Below, in pieces: positions 9,290 through 17,927 of a stretch of DNA of 64,000 nt. Source of the DNA: G963674835 sp963674835 (GTDB lineage: Bacteria; Planctomycetota; Planctomycetia; Pirellulales; Thermoguttaceae); assembly GCA_963674835.2 (NCBI GenBank), contig CAXXKC010000003.1:2728001-2792000 (forward strand), written 5' to 3'. The translations under genes and the position numbers were made by a program. Positions within the stretch are counted from its first letter, which is position 1. Every line of letters begins with the position of its first letter. The notes beneath the pieces are model-generated. The model worked only from the letters and a program-made list of their open reading frames with translations, was not told the DNA's origin and did no database searches.

Positions 9290-9936
9290 ACGAACCCAAA
9301 CCGGAATCGCGAAATCGGAGGTCGGCAGCCGTGGCACCCGGCGGCACCGCATCCGATGTACGATGCCCAAGCACGCCGGTGCATGCCCGTTACAGCGAAG
9401 TCCGGCACCTGATCCGCGACGGCGATCTGTTGCTGTTTCGTCGGCGTGGTCTCATTTCGATCGCAGGTCGCGGCATACACGTGCATGCCGCCAAGGCCGC
9501 CTGGTGGCACGAGGATCTGTTCTGCCTGGAAACGCGCTGGCTGGTAGGCAGCCGGGCCGTCATGCTCTCCAGCCAGGTACGGCGGTACGCCGGCCGGATC
9601 GACGTGTTCGAAGTGAACCCTGATTGCCGCTGGCCCGAATATGATCGGCGCGGCGCGGTCCGATTCATGCGGCGGATGGCCGGCCGGCCCTATGGCTACG
9701 CGGGCCTGATCGCCGCCGGGCTCTTGCACCTGCCGGTCGTTCGCTGGTTTGTTCGGCCCGACACCGACGACCGTGCACGGACTCACCGGCCGCCCTTTTG
9801 CAGTCAAGCCTGCGCCATGGCCGACCGTATCGGCGGCGGCGTCGATCCCGTGCCCCACCTGGCCGATCGGCTGACCGAGCCGGCCGACCTGGCGCGAAGC
9901 CCGTTCTACCGGTATCGATTCACCTTGGTGCAGTAG
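9286..9936 (+). CDS. YiiX/NlpC-P60-like permuted papain-fold peptidase
   Basis: The 216-aa protein shows the circularly permuted NlpC/P60 pattern: LIRDGDLLLFRRRGLISIAG, a histidine segment GIHVHAAKAAWWHED, and a late catalytic-cysteine motif PFCSQACAMA near residue 175. Such enzymes cleave amide bonds in peptidoglycan peptides or lipids. In a phage setting it could serve as a lysin or a virion-associated peptidase, which is inference. It starts with an ATGA overlap to the HTH gene. No signal peptide is seen. Confidence 0.65.
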   Translation: MNEPKPESRNRRSAAVAPGGTASDVRCPSTPVHARYSEVRHLIRDGDLLLFRRRGLISIAGRGIHVHAAKAAWWHEDLFCLETRWLVGSRAVMLSSQVRRYAGRIDVFEVNPDCRWPEYDRRGAVRFMRRMAGRPYGYAGLIAAGLLHLPVVRWFVRPDTDDRARTHRPPFCSQACAMADRIGGGVDPVPHLADRLTEPADLARSPFYRYRFTLVQ

Positions 9937-9994
9937 TCACTCAGAAACCGTGGACAGTGCTCCTTCCCCCCGAATTCGAATTGGAGACGATGCG

Positions 9995-11098
9995 ATGAAC
10001 CGTGCCACACGTGTCGAGGTCGAAAACGGGAAATGGGGACTCCGTCGGGCAGCGGCGGCCATGTTCCCGTTTCCCGCCGTCCGAGTTCCGAAACTCCGTT
10101 TCGCCAGAGTGAGTGGTGTCCTCGTAGTCGCGGTCGCACTGCTGCTGATCATTGACGCCGGCGATGCCCTCGGACAATGCGGACCGTGGGGTTGCAAGTT
10201 ACCCGGCTCCGCTCCGGTGGCCGAGCCGCCCATGGCCGGACCCGTGGCGCCGCTGGTCCCCGTGCCGCCGCGAGGCGACCCGCCCGCCGCTGTCAAGCAG
10301 TGCTACTATTCGCTTGTACGCATCAAGTGCGGCGCCTGGGGAGGCAGCGGCACCTACCTTGGCAATCGCCTGGTCCTCACCTGCGAACATGTCGTTCGCA
10401 ACGCCCAGCAGTCGGTCTACGTGACGTTTCCCGGCGATCAGATGGTCGAAGCCGCCGTGTTGGCCACCGACTACGCCTCCGACGTGGCACTCTTGGAACT
10501 CAAAGGCGGCTCACCTCCGCAAGCCAGAGGTGTGCCCATCGAAGAAGGTGAGCCTAGCCTCGGCCAAGCCGTCTACTCGGCCGGTTACGGCAAGTCCGGC
10601 ACGTTGGCCATTTCCGCCGGTCGTGTGAGCAAGCTCGATCAATACACGATCTCCTACGATCCGACCAACGGCGTGCGTCGCCAGCGCCGAACGACGGAGG
10701 CCAGCGGCCTGAGCGAGCCCGGGGACTCCGGCGGCGCGTGGCTGACCGACGACGGCAAGCTACTGGGCGTGGTTTGGGGAGGTCGCCAACAGGATCTGTC
10801 GGTCAGCGCCACAACTGGCCTCGGTGCGTTCCTGCGCGATGCCTGTGACCGCTGGCGGCGGCCATTTCCGCGGCCCGATAACCCGCCTCCGCCGGCAGTC
10901 ACACCACCGGTTCCTCCTGCGAATCCGCCCAAAGTGGATCTGTCGCCGATCGAGAACCGGCTAGCCGACATCGATCGGCGCCTGGCGACGCTGGAGAACC
11001 CACCGAAGGAGAAGGGCTCGCCGTTGCTCGGATGGCTCGCCGCGCTCGTCGGCGTCGTGGCCGGTGGATTTCTGTTCTTCAAGACGAACGACGCATAA
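9995..11098 (+). CDS. Membrane-anchored trypsin-like serine protease
   Basis: The 367-aa protein has an N-terminal hydrophobic segment (VSGVLVVAVALLLIIDAGDA), a trypsin-like domain with the complete triad (His in LTCEHVV, Asp in ASDVALLELK, Ser in EPGDSGGAW), a proline-rich linker (about residues 290-330), a short coiled coil (IENRLADIDRRLATLE) and a C-terminal membrane helix (GWLAALVGVVAGGFLFF). It is probably membrane-tethered at both ends with the protease outside. GGAGA precedes the ATG at 9995. Its location inside a phage block between a peptidase and holin-like genes is unusual; a role in lysis, exclusion or virion release is possible but unproven. Confidence 0.8.
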   Translation: MNRATRVEVENGKWGLRRAAAAMFPFPAVRVPKLRFARVSGVLVVAVALLLIIDAGDALGQCGPWGCKLPGSAPVAEPPMAGPVAPLVPVPPRGDPPAAVKQCYYSLVRIKCGAWGGSGTYLGNRLVLTCEHVVRNAQQSVYVTFPGDQMVEAAVLATDYASDVALLELKGGSPPQARGVPIEEGEPSLGQAVYSAGYGKSGTLAISAGRVSKLDQYTISYDPTNGVRRQRRTTEASGLSEPGDSGGAWLTDDGKLLGVVWGGRQQDLSVSATTGLGAFLRDACDRWRRPFPRPDNPPPPAVTPPVPPANPPKVDLSPIENRLADIDRRLATLENPPKEKGSPLLGWLAALVGVVAGGFLFFKTNDA

Positions 11099-11111
11099 GC
11101 CAATAGAAACA

Positions 11112-11254
11112 ACTCACCACGGAGTCATGGAGGCCGCGGAGATCGAACCAAGGATTGAATATCCGAACGGGCCGGCCGATCGACAACCTCCTCGTCGCGC
11201 CGTGACGCCCGTGTGAAGGTTTCCCTCCGTGGTCTCCATGACTCCGTGGTGAGT
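11112..11254 (+). repeat. Long inverted repeat between protease and holin-like genes
   Basis: A perfect 21-bp inverted repeat has arms at 11112-11132 and 11234-11254 (starting actcaccacgg), with partial pairing continuing inward through GGAG, around a 101-bp centre. The ACCACGGAG-type core resembles short repeats scattered in planctomycete intergenic regions. It occupies almost all of the 197-bp space between the two genes and could be a small non-autonomous repeat or a transcript hairpin. Confidence 0.75.
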
Positions 11255-11295
11255 CGACTTCCGAATCCTGGAAACCTGTCAACGGAGACTTGACC

Positions 11296-11676
11296 ATGTT
11301 CGACCAAATCCCCTGGGAACTCATCGGTAAGGCGGCGGGCGGATTCGCCTTGATGCTCGTCTTCCTCTGGCTCTACAACCGCCGCGAGCGGCGCCGCAGG
11401 TCGGCGCTCGAGTTCGCCGACATCATGCGCGACTGGGGCCTCACGTGGTTCGCCGAAGGCTACCGCATGTACGCCGTGGGCGATTACTCCGGGCTGGCTT
11501 ACAAGATCAAGGAAGTCGTCGGCGCCGTGCGAAGCGATCAGGTCATCCTCGCCAAGCTCGACGACGTCTTCTGGAAGGTGCTCGAACACTACAAGGATCT
11601 GCCCGACAAGGCTGACGAAATCCGCAAGCGCCTCGACCTGGCAACCAAGAACCCGCAAGGAGGCACCCGTTCATGA
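11296..11676 (+). CDS. Small membrane protein, holin-like
   Basis: The 126-aa protein has one N-terminal membrane helix (IGKAAGGFALMLVFLWLY) followed by an arginine-rich stop (NRRERRRRS) and a cytoplasmic, mostly helical domain. GGAG lies 8 bases before the ATG at 11296, which is preferred to a TTG at 11290. Position beside a second single-span protein and near two peptidases suggests a lysis role, but no holin family is recognised. Confidence 0.5.
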   Translation: MFDQIPWELIGKAAGGFALMLVFLWLYNRRERRRRSALEFADIMRDWGLTWFAEGYRMYAVGDYSGLAYKIKEVVGAVRSDQVILAKLDDVFWKVLEHYKDLPDKADEIRKRLDLATKNPQGGTRS

Positions 11677-11927
11677 GCGTCGAACAGTGGGCCATCGTCG
11701 TGGGCGTGGCCATGTCGGTGGCGCTCGCGTTGGGACCGTGGATGTTCATGGTTCACGCCAAGCTCGCCGTGATCGCCAGCCAGACCTCAGGCCTGGTAAC
11801 CAAAGTGGAAAAGCTGGCCGAATCGCACGAACAGAGACTGAGCATGTGCCTGGAACATCATGCCCGCCTGGAAACCCATCAGTCCCAACTCGATCGCATC
11901 GATGAGCGCCTGAGGGAGATGCAGTAG
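11673..11927 (+). CDS. Small single-span coiled-coil membrane protein
   Basis: The 84-aa protein has an N-terminal membrane helix (WAIVVGVAMSVALALGPWMF) and a coiled-coil tail (HARLETHQSQLDRIDERLRE). Its ATG overlaps the TGA of the previous gene. The layout fits a holin or spanin-like accessory protein, by position only. Confidence 0.5.
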   Translation: MSVEQWAIVVGVAMSVALALGPWMFMVHAKLAVIASQTSGLVTKVEKLAESHEQRLSMCLEHHARLETHQSQLDRIDERLREMQ

Positions 11928-11928
11928 T

Positions 11929-12489
11929 ATGCACGTACGCGACCGCATCCAGGAGTTCCGCCGCGTGAAGGCCGGCGATCTGCGGCCGCATCCGCGCAAC
12001 TGGCGCACCCATCCCGAACTGCAAAAGAACGCCCTGCGCGGCCTGCTGGCCGAGATCGGCTATGCCGATGCACTGCTAGCGCGGCCGCTGAAGGATGGTT
12101 CGCTGGAACTGATCGACGGCCATCTCCGCGCCGAGACCACGCCCGAACAGGAAGTTCCCGTCCTGGTCGTCGACCTTGACGACGCCGAAGCCGCCAAGCT
12201 ACTGGCGATGCACGATCCGCTGGTGGGCCTCGCCGGCACGGACGGCAACGTATTGGCCGAGTTGCTGGCAACCGTCGAATCCGATAGCGATGCCGTCCGC
12301 GAAATGCTCGACCACCTGATTCCGTCTGACGATCCCGCGCCCGAGATCGCCTCGCCGGACGCTGCACCCGAGGTGCCTATTCCCGAAGCGTTTCAGGTGA
12401 TCGTCGAGTGCGCCGACGAATCGCAGCAGAAAGACCTCTTCGAGCAACTGACCGCACAAGGGTACGCGTGCCGGCTGCTGAACCTGTAG
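11929..12489 (+). CDS. ParB/Sulfiredoxin-fold nuclease-like phage protein
   Basis: The 186-aa protein begins with a ParB-like domain: VKAGDLRPHPRNWRTHPE, then GLLAEIGYADALLARPL and the diagnostic LELIDGHLRAE. The rest is acidic and proline-rich, with a C-terminal ferredoxin-like segment (FQVIVECADESQQKDLFEQL). Stand-alone ParB-fold proteins in phages can be NTP-dependent nucleases or parts of DNA-modification modules. It begins two bases after the previous stop and is followed after 33 bases by the ABC-GNAT fusion, a pairing recalled from other phages. Confidence 0.75.
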   Translation: MHVRDRIQEFRRVKAGDLRPHPRNWRTHPELQKNALRGLLAEIGYADALLARPLKDGSLELIDGHLRAETTPEQEVPVLVVDLDDAEAAKLLAMHDPLVGLAGTDGNVLAELLATVESDSDAVREMLDHLIPSDDPAPEIASPDAAPEVPIPEAFQVIVECADESQQKDLFEQLTAQGYACRLLNL

Positions 12490-12522
12490 GTATGCGGCCG
12501 TGCCTGTCTGGAGTTTCAAGCC

Positions 12523-13629
12523 ATGCCGAACGTCGACGTCACGGTAACTTGCCCCGTCTACGATTCCTTCCGCGTCCGGCAGGTCGCCGGGTTGTTCGAT
12601 ATGCCGATCGAAGCCCGCGCGTCGCAGAGCTTTCGGCTCGATCTGCCGGAACTGGGTGACCAATGGCGGATTGGCCTGATCGTCGGGCCCTCGGGAGGCG
12701 GAAAGACCACCATCGCGCAGCGCCTGTTTGGCGATCGATTCTACCATCACCGGCAGTGGCCCGAGGACCGCGCCGTGATCGACGGTTTCGGCGATCGCCC
12801 CATCAAAGAAATCACCGGGCTGCTCACAGCGGTCGGATTCAGCTCGCCTCCGAGTTGGATCAAGCCCTATCACGTGCTCAGCACGGGCGAGCAATTCCGC
12901 TGCGACTTGGCGAGGGCGATGGCTTCCGCCGGCGACTCCAACGACGACGCCCCGGCCGGACAAACACTACCGCTGGTTGCCTTCGATGAGTTCACCAGCG
13001 TCGTCGACCGCAATGTGGCCAGGGTCGTCTCTGCAGCCGTCGCCAAAGCCGTCGCCCGTGGGACGATCGCCTGCCGATTCGTCGCTGTCACCTGCCACTA
13101 CGACGTAACGGCTTGGCTCCGGCCCGACTGGGTCCTCGACATGGCCACCTCACACTTCACGCGGAGGTGTCTTCAACGACCGCCAATCGACCTTGAGATC
13201 TTTCGCTGCCAGCGTGACGCGTGGCGAGCCTTTGCGCGCCATCACTATCTGAGTGGATCGCTGAGCCGGGCGGCCCGCTGTTTCCTCGCCCTCTGGGACG
13301 GAATTCCCGTGGCCTTCTGTGCCACGCTCAACCTGATCGGGCACAAGGGCCGCTGGCGGATCAGCCGTATCGTCACTCTGCCTGACTACCAGGGCATCGG
13401 CATCGGAACGGCCGTCATGGAGACGGTGGCCCGGTTGCATCGCGCCGAGGGGCATCGATTGAACGTCACGGCCAGCCATCCGGCCGTCATCGCCCATTGC
13501 CGCCGCTCGACGCTGTGGCGAACCATCGACGTCAAGAAGACCGGCTCGGCCACTGCCACACGTTTCATCCCCAACTATCGCGGATCGGCGGGAAGAGCCG
13601 TCGTCTCCTTCGAATTTCTCGGTCCCTAG
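12523..13629 (+). CDS. ABC-type ATPase fused to GNAT acyltransferase domain
   Basis: The 368-aa fusion has an ABC ATPase half with Walker A (GPSGGGKTT, near residue 55), signature LSTGEQ (near 120) and Walker B (LVAFDEFTS, near 155), then a GNAT domain from about residue 235 (HHYLSGSLSRAARCFLALWD, followed by VTLPDYQGIGIGTAVME with the Q-x-x-G-x-G acyl-CoA loop). No transporter membrane domain is present, so this is not an importer or exporter. The GNAT half invites comparison with the phage Mu Mom DNA-modifying enzyme, also GNAT-fold; substrate is unknown. It sits between the ParB-like gene and the terminase genes. Confidence 0.8.
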   Translation: MPNVDVTVTCPVYDSFRVRQVAGLFDMPIEARASQSFRLDLPELGDQWRIGLIVGPSGGGKTTIAQRLFGDRFYHHRQWPEDRAVIDGFGDRPIKEITGLLTAVGFSSPPSWIKPYHVLSTGEQFRCDLARAMASAGDSNDDAPAGQTLPLVAFDEFTSVVDRNVARVVSAAVAKAVARGTIACRFVAVTCHYDVTAWLRPDWVLDMATSHFTRRCLQRPPIDLEIFRCQRDAWRAFARHHYLSGSLSRAARCFLALWDGIPVAFCATLNLIGHKGRWRISRIVTLPDYQGIGIGTAVMETVARLHRAEGHRLNVTASHPAVIAHCRRSTLWRTIDVKKTGSATATRFIPNYRGSAGRAVVSFEFLGP

Positions 13630-13641
13630 ACTCCCCACGCA

Positions 13642-13663
13642 GCACAGCCACCCCCGGCTGTGC
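13642..13663 (+). repeat. Short palindromic repeat (gcacagcc / ggctgtgc)
   Basis: An 8-bp perfect stem with a 6-nt loop lies in the 84-bp gap between the ABC-GNAT gene and the small-terminase gene. A close relative (cacagccg / cggctgtg) ends the block at 31516-31535. Such palindromes recall REP-like elements of planctomycete genomes; a weak terminator role is possible. Confidence 0.6.
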
Positions 13664-13713
13664 CCCCAAGAACAAACCCTCTCTTGAACGGTTCGCCGAC
13701 ATGGTAACCCTGC

Positions 13714-14199
13714 ATGACGCGGAAAAGCAACCGGCAAGCACTCGACGAGATCAAGAAGCGGGAGATCGTAGCCATACTGTCGGTTGGCTGTTCGCGCACG
13801 ACGGCCGCCCGCTATGTCGGCTGCACTCCCCGCACCATCTACAACACCGTCCGCCGCGACCCGGAATTCGCCGAGCAACTGCGCCACGCCGAGAATCGGA
13901 CCGAAGTCGAGTTCATGAAGAACATCCAGCAGGCCGCCCGACAAGAGAAGTACTGGCGAGCCGCCGCCTGGGTGTTGGAGCGTCGAAATCCGTCCGACTA
14001 CGCGCGTCGCGACCCCGGTACCCTCACCATGGCCCAGGCCGAACAACTCGTCGTGCAAGTGGCCACGATCATCTGCGAGTGCATCCCGGCGCCGCGCTAT
14101 CGGCAGCTTCTGCTGAAACGCCTGAATCAACTGTCGCGAGAACTGCTCGGCCCCGAATCCCAACGGATCGAACCCGATGAGCCCGAATTGCCTTCTTGA
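13714..14199 (+). CDS. Small terminase subunit-like HTH protein
   Basis: The 161-aa protein has an N-terminal helix-turn-helix (VGCSRTTAARYVGCTPRTIY, residues about 24-45) followed by helical segments. Its position directly upstream of, and overlapping by 23 bases, the large terminase gene identifies it as the likely DNA-recognition subunit (TerS) of the packaging motor. Sequence alone would only say HTH protein. Confidence 0.7.
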   Translation: MTRKSNRQALDEIKKREIVAILSVGCSRTTAARYVGCTPRTIYNTVRRDPEFAEQLRHAENRTEVEFMKNIQQAARQEKYWRAAAWVLERRNPSDYARRDPGTLTMAQAEQLVVQVATIICECIPAPRYRQLLLKRLNQLSRELLGPESQRIEPDEPELPS

Positions 14200-15799
14200 C
14201 TGCGAACTGGCCCCGGAACCGTTGGGTCGCCTACTGAAGATGCTGCACGACGAGTTGGCAGCCCAGCACGGCCGCGCCCGCCGGAGCCTCGCGGGAAACA
14301 TGCACACTGGCGGCCTGCTTCAGTGGGCACAGCACTATCTGCCCGCCCACCTCAACAAACCCCCTTCGTCGATGCACCGCTGGCTGGCGAAACAACTGGA
14401 CCGTATGACCCACGCCCGCGGCGGACGTCTGAACGTCCTCGGCCCACGCGGCAGCGCCAAGTCGACCATCGCCACCCTGGCCTACCCGCTGCGCGAAGCG
14501 CTCGAAGCCCGCGAGCCCTATATCTGGATCGTCTCCGACACCCGCCCTCAGGCGTGCGCCCATCTGGAGAACCTCAAAGCCGAACTGGCCGACAACCCGC
14601 GCATCGCTGCCGACTATCCCGACGCCAGCCGCCGCGGACCGACCTGGCGCACCGGCTGTATCGTCCTTGGCAACGGGGTCACCATCGAGGCCTTCGGCAC
14701 GGGCCAGCGGATTCGCGGCCGCCGCCGCCGCGCCAACCGCCCCACGCTCATCCTTTGCGACGACCTCGAGAACGACGGCCATATGCAGTCCAGCCTGCTC
14801 CGCGAGCATTCGCGCACATGGTTCCACGGCGCGTTGCTGCAGGCCGGCACGAACCGCACGAACATCGTGAATCTGGCCACGGCGCTCCACCGCGAGGCGC
14901 TCGCCCTCCGCCTCCACGAAACCCCCGGCTGGACTTCCCGCATCTTCCGCGCCATTCAGCGATGGCCCCAAAGCATGGCGCTCTGGCACGCCTGGGAATC
15001 GCTCTACACGAATCTCGACGTTCCCAACTGTCGCGATAACGCCCGCGCGTTCTACGAGGAGCACCGCCAGGCGATGGACTCCGGCGCGACGGTCCTGTGG
15101 CCGCAACACGAGGACCTCTACTCGCTGATGTGTCTTCGCTCCGAGACCGGCCGGGCGTCATTCGAGCGGGAAAAGCAGAACTGCCCTATCGCGCCTGACC
15201 TATGCGAATGGCCTGAAACCTACTTCGACGAAACCATCTGGTTCGACCGGTGGCCTGATTCCCTGCAGGTCAGAACGCTCGCCTTGGACCCCAGCAAGGG
15301 CACCGACTCGCAGCGCGGCGACTATTCCGCCCTGGTCCAACTGGGCGTCGATCGGCGAGGTGTGCTCTACGTCGACGCCGATCTGGCCCGCCGTAACACT
15401 TCCCAGATCGTCGCCGACAGCGTCGCCCACTATCGCCAGTTTCGTCCCGACGCCTTCGGCATCGAAGCCAACCAGTTCCAGGAACTTCTCGGCGCCGAGT
15501 TCCAAGCGGAACTCGCGCGGCAGGCTGTATTGGGCGTGCAACCGTGGCTGTTGGACAACCGCGTGAACAAGCTGGTGCGCATCCGACGGCTCGGTCCCTA
15601 CTTGGCCGCCAAGCGCGTGCGATTCAAGACCGGCTCGCCCGGTACGCAGCTCCTGGTCAACCAACTCAAGGAATTCCCCATCGGCGACCACGACGACGGC
15701 CCCGACGCTCTCGAAATGGCCATCCGCATGGCCACCGAGCTGCTAACCCCCGTCGCCCCAGACGACGGCCTCGGCAACCGACTACCCGTAGACGTGTGA
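14177..15799 (+). CDS. terL: Phage terminase large subunit
   Basis: The 540-aa DNA-packaging motor has an ATPase domain with Walker A (VLGPRGSAKST, near residue 90) and Walker B (LILCDDLEN, near 195), and a C-terminal RNase H-like nuclease with acidic residues at LALDPSKG (near 370), GIEANQ (near 430) and DHDDGPDALEMA (near 515). The key residues of both activities appear intact. Length is typical (about 500-600 aa). It overlaps the small-subunit gene. Confidence 0.9.
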   Translation: MSPNCLLDCELAPEPLGRLLKMLHDELAAQHGRARRSLAGNMHTGGLLQWAQHYLPAHLNKPPSSMHRWLAKQLDRMTHARGGRLNVLGPRGSAKSTIATLAYPLREALEAREPYIWIVSDTRPQACAHLENLKAELADNPRIAADYPDASRRGPTWRTGCIVLGNGVTIEAFGTGQRIRGRRRRANRPTLILCDDLENDGHMQSSLLREHSRTWFHGALLQAGTNRTNIVNLATALHREALALRLHETPGWTSRIFRAIQRWPQSMALWHAWESLYTNLDVPNCRDNARAFYEEHRQAMDSGATVLWPQHEDLYSLMCLRSETGRASFEREKQNCPIAPDLCEWPETYFDETIWFDRWPDSLQVRTLALDPSKGTDSQRGDYSALVQLGVDRRGVLYVDADLARRNTSQIVADSVAHYRQFRPDAFGIEANQFQELLGAEFQAELARQAVLGVQPWLLDNRVNKLVRIRRLGPYLAAKRVRFKTGSPGTQLLVNQLKEFPIGDHDDGPDALEMAIRMATELLTPVAPDDGLGNRLPVDV

Positions 15800-15916
15800 A
15801 ATTGGATGCAAAGCGGGGAGAACAAGCCTCATTCGTTGTTGTTGTGGCCATGCGCGAGTTCCGCTTTCGGCTTTCCGCTCTTCTCCTCACCCTCTGAACG
15901 CCCAAAGGAATCACCT

Positions 15917-17296
15917 ATGCAACCTTCCGACACTTCGCCGCTGGAAAACCGTCTCTTGGAGGCGTTCGATGAACTCTGGGACAGCTTCGTCGACCCGTCC
16001 GACTCCCTATACGATGTCGACGGTTCCCGATGGCTCCCCCTGGACACCGCTGCGTCGGGCGACTCGACCGGCGCCGCCCTGACGACCGAGCAACAGCTCG
16101 GCGCCCTGCGCGCCGAATGCCGTTCGCTGGCCGTCTCCAACGAGTTCGCCATCAACGGCCACGAAAACCGCATCAGCTACATCGTCGGCACCGGCCACGT
16201 CTACCGCGCAACGGCCAAGACAGGCGTCGACGTGCCCGACGACCTTCTACGCGAGGTCCAAGCCGCTCTCGACGAGTTCGTCCGCGCCAATCGCTGGCAT
16301 CAGCGGCAACAGGAGATCGTTCGCCGTGCCGACCGCGACGGCGAGGTCTTCCTGCGATTCTTCGCAAGCCCAGAGGGGACGCTGCGCATCCGCTTCGTCG
16401 AGCCTGGCCAGGTCGGCACACCGCCGGACCGGGCCGCCGACCGCGCCTCCAGCTTCGGCGTCCAAACCGATCCGCACGACGTCGAGACCGTGTTGGGCTA
16501 CTGGATCGATGGCCAATGGGTCGACGCCGACCAGATCCAGCACCGCAAAGCAAACGTCGACGCCAACGTGAAACGCGGTTTGCCCCTGTTCTATCCGGTG
16601 CGGAAGAACCTGCGCCGCGCCGAAAAGCTCCTGCGCAACATGAGCGTTGTGGCCGAGATCCAGTCGGCCATCGCCATCATCCGCAAACACGCCTCGGGCA
16701 CGCGAGCCAGCATCGGCCAATTCGTGGCCAGCCAGGCCGACGCCACGGCGACCAACGCCGCCACCGGTCGCACCAGCCACTTCCGCCGCTATGCGCCCGG
16801 CACCATCCTCGACGCCCTGGCCGGCACGGAATACCAGTTCCCCGCCGCCGGCATCGACGCCGCGCGCTACGTCGTCGTGCTCCAGGCCGAACTCCGAGCG
16901 ATCGCCAGCCGGCTGGTGATGCCCGAGTTTATGCTCACCAGCGATGCTTCCAACGCCAACTACGCTTCGACCATGGTCGCCGAAGGCCCCGCCGTCAAAA
17001 TGTTCCAGCGACTGCAGCACGCCATGCTCGAAGACGACCTCACGGTGCTCCACCGAGCACTCCGCACGGCCGTCGACGCCGGCCGCCTCCCATCCGACGC
17101 CCTCGGTGCCGTCGAAATCCAGGGCATCCCGCCCACCTTGGCCGTCCGCGATCGACTGCGCGAGACGCAGGCCGACCAAATCCTCGTCCGTAGCGGCGCT
17201 ATGTCCGTCCAGACCATGGCGCTTCGCCACGGCCTCGAGCCGGATCGCGAACAGCGTCTCATCGCAGGCACAACAGCGCAAGTCACTCAATCTTGA
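15917..17296 (+). CDS. Phage portal protein
   Basis: The 459-aa protein is placed right after terL and has portal features: an N-terminal segment on cell entry (LRAECRSLAVSNEFAINGHE), a long wing/stem region and the C-terminal SDASNANYASTMVAEGPAV motif resembling the S-x-x-NYSS region of portal proteins. It should form the dodecameric channel at the head vertex. AAAGGA lies 7 bases before the ATG at 15917; the frame is open from 15806 but lacks signals there. Confidence 0.8.
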   Translation: MQPSDTSPLENRLLEAFDELWDSFVDPSDSLYDVDGSRWLPLDTAASGDSTGAALTTEQQLGALRAECRSLAVSNEFAINGHENRISYIVGTGHVYRATAKTGVDVPDDLLREVQAALDEFVRANRWHQRQQEIVRRADRDGEVFLRFFASPEGTLRIRFVEPGQVGTPPDRAADRASSFGVQTDPHDVETVLGYWIDGQWVDADQIQHRKANVDANVKRGLPLFYPVRKNLRRAEKLLRNMSVVAEIQSAIAIIRKHASGTRASIGQFVASQADATATNAATGRTSHFRRYAPGTILDALAGTEYQFPAAGIDAARYVVVLQAELRAIASRLVMPEFMLTSDASNANYASTMVAEGPAVKMFQRLQHAMLEDDLTVLHRALRTAVDAGRLPSDALGAVEIQGIPPTLAVRDRLRETQADQILVRSGAMSVQTMALRHGLEPDREQRLIAGTTAQVTQS

Positions 17297-17306
17297 GCCA
17301 CCCGAT

Positions 17307-17353
17307 GTGGCCCAAAAACTGGCGTTGAAAATGGCCCTCTCGATCTCTAAGTT
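17307..17353 (+). promoter_or_regulatory. Repeated phage-block promoter, copy 1
   Basis: GTGGCCCAAAAACTG (17307-17321) is followed by TTGAAA (17325-17330), a 17-bp spacer and TAAGTT (17348-17353), then GCAC. A second copy at 20446-20492 keeps the upstream box, both hexamers and all spacings, while the 14 central spacer bases differ. That pattern argues for selection on a promoter. It lies 10 bases past the portal stop and 112 bases before the gene at 17465. Confidence 0.6.
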
Positions 17354-17464
17354 GCACGACACGACGCACACAGAACACTGACAACTCGGGAATCGTCACC
17401 AAACCGGCTCGTCACTCTCCAAATCACCGAATACCGACTCACCCCTTGACTCCGGATTGATCCC

Positions 17465-17914
17465 ATGCCACTACCCGATACCATCCGGTTGACCGCAGGC
17501 ACAACTCGCTCCAGCGGCATCGCGTCGGCCTCCGTCGCCGCCGGATCCAACTACCTGGGCAATGTCATCGACAACGCCGCGAACCTGGACGCATACGCAT
17601 CGATCGAGATCGTCTGGCAATGCATCGGCGCCCCGTCTGCCGACAAGGTGCTGGAAGTCTACTTGCTGTACGCCATGAACGGCAGTGACTACGAAGACGG
17701 CGACGGTGTCGGGACCGAGAGCGGCGACGTCGACCCGAAATCGCCCCTAGTCGGAGTCGCGCCGATCTCCACCGATGCCAACACCCATCGCTACCTGATT
17801 CGCAACATCCCCTTGGAACCGTATCCGGTGAAAGTGTTGCTCAAATCGGGAAGCGACCAGCCCGCCGTATGCTCCGTGAACGTGACCACCTACAACGATC
17901 AGACCGTCGAGTGA
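17465..17914 (+). CDS. Putative virion protein, beta-rich
   Basis: This 149-aa protein is rich in Ser, Thr, Ala and Asp with alternating hydrophobic beta-strand patterns and no membrane segment. It lies between portal and tail fibre genes and begins downstream of the repeated promoter. Composition and context suggest a virion surface or decoration protein. No family is recognised. Confidence 0.5.
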   Translation: MPLPDTIRLTAGTTRSSGIASASVAAGSNYLGNVIDNAANLDAYASIEIVWQCIGAPSADKVLEVYLLYAMNGSDYEDGDGVGTESGDVDPKSPLVGVAPISTDANTHRYLIRNIPLEPYPVKVLLKSGSDQPAVCSVNVTTYNDQTVE

Positions 17915-17927
17915 GGGTTCGACAGCC

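Noticed and set aside
12523..13629. ABC ATPase as part of a transporter
   Set aside because: No membrane-spanning partner is nearby and the same chain ends in a GNAT domain.
16247..17371. 374-codon open frame antisense to the portal gene
   Set aside because: It mirrors the codon structure of the portal gene in a high-GC sequence and has no start signals or recognisable homology; other long antisense frames (for example 13150-14307 and 18108-19340) were dismissed on the same ground.
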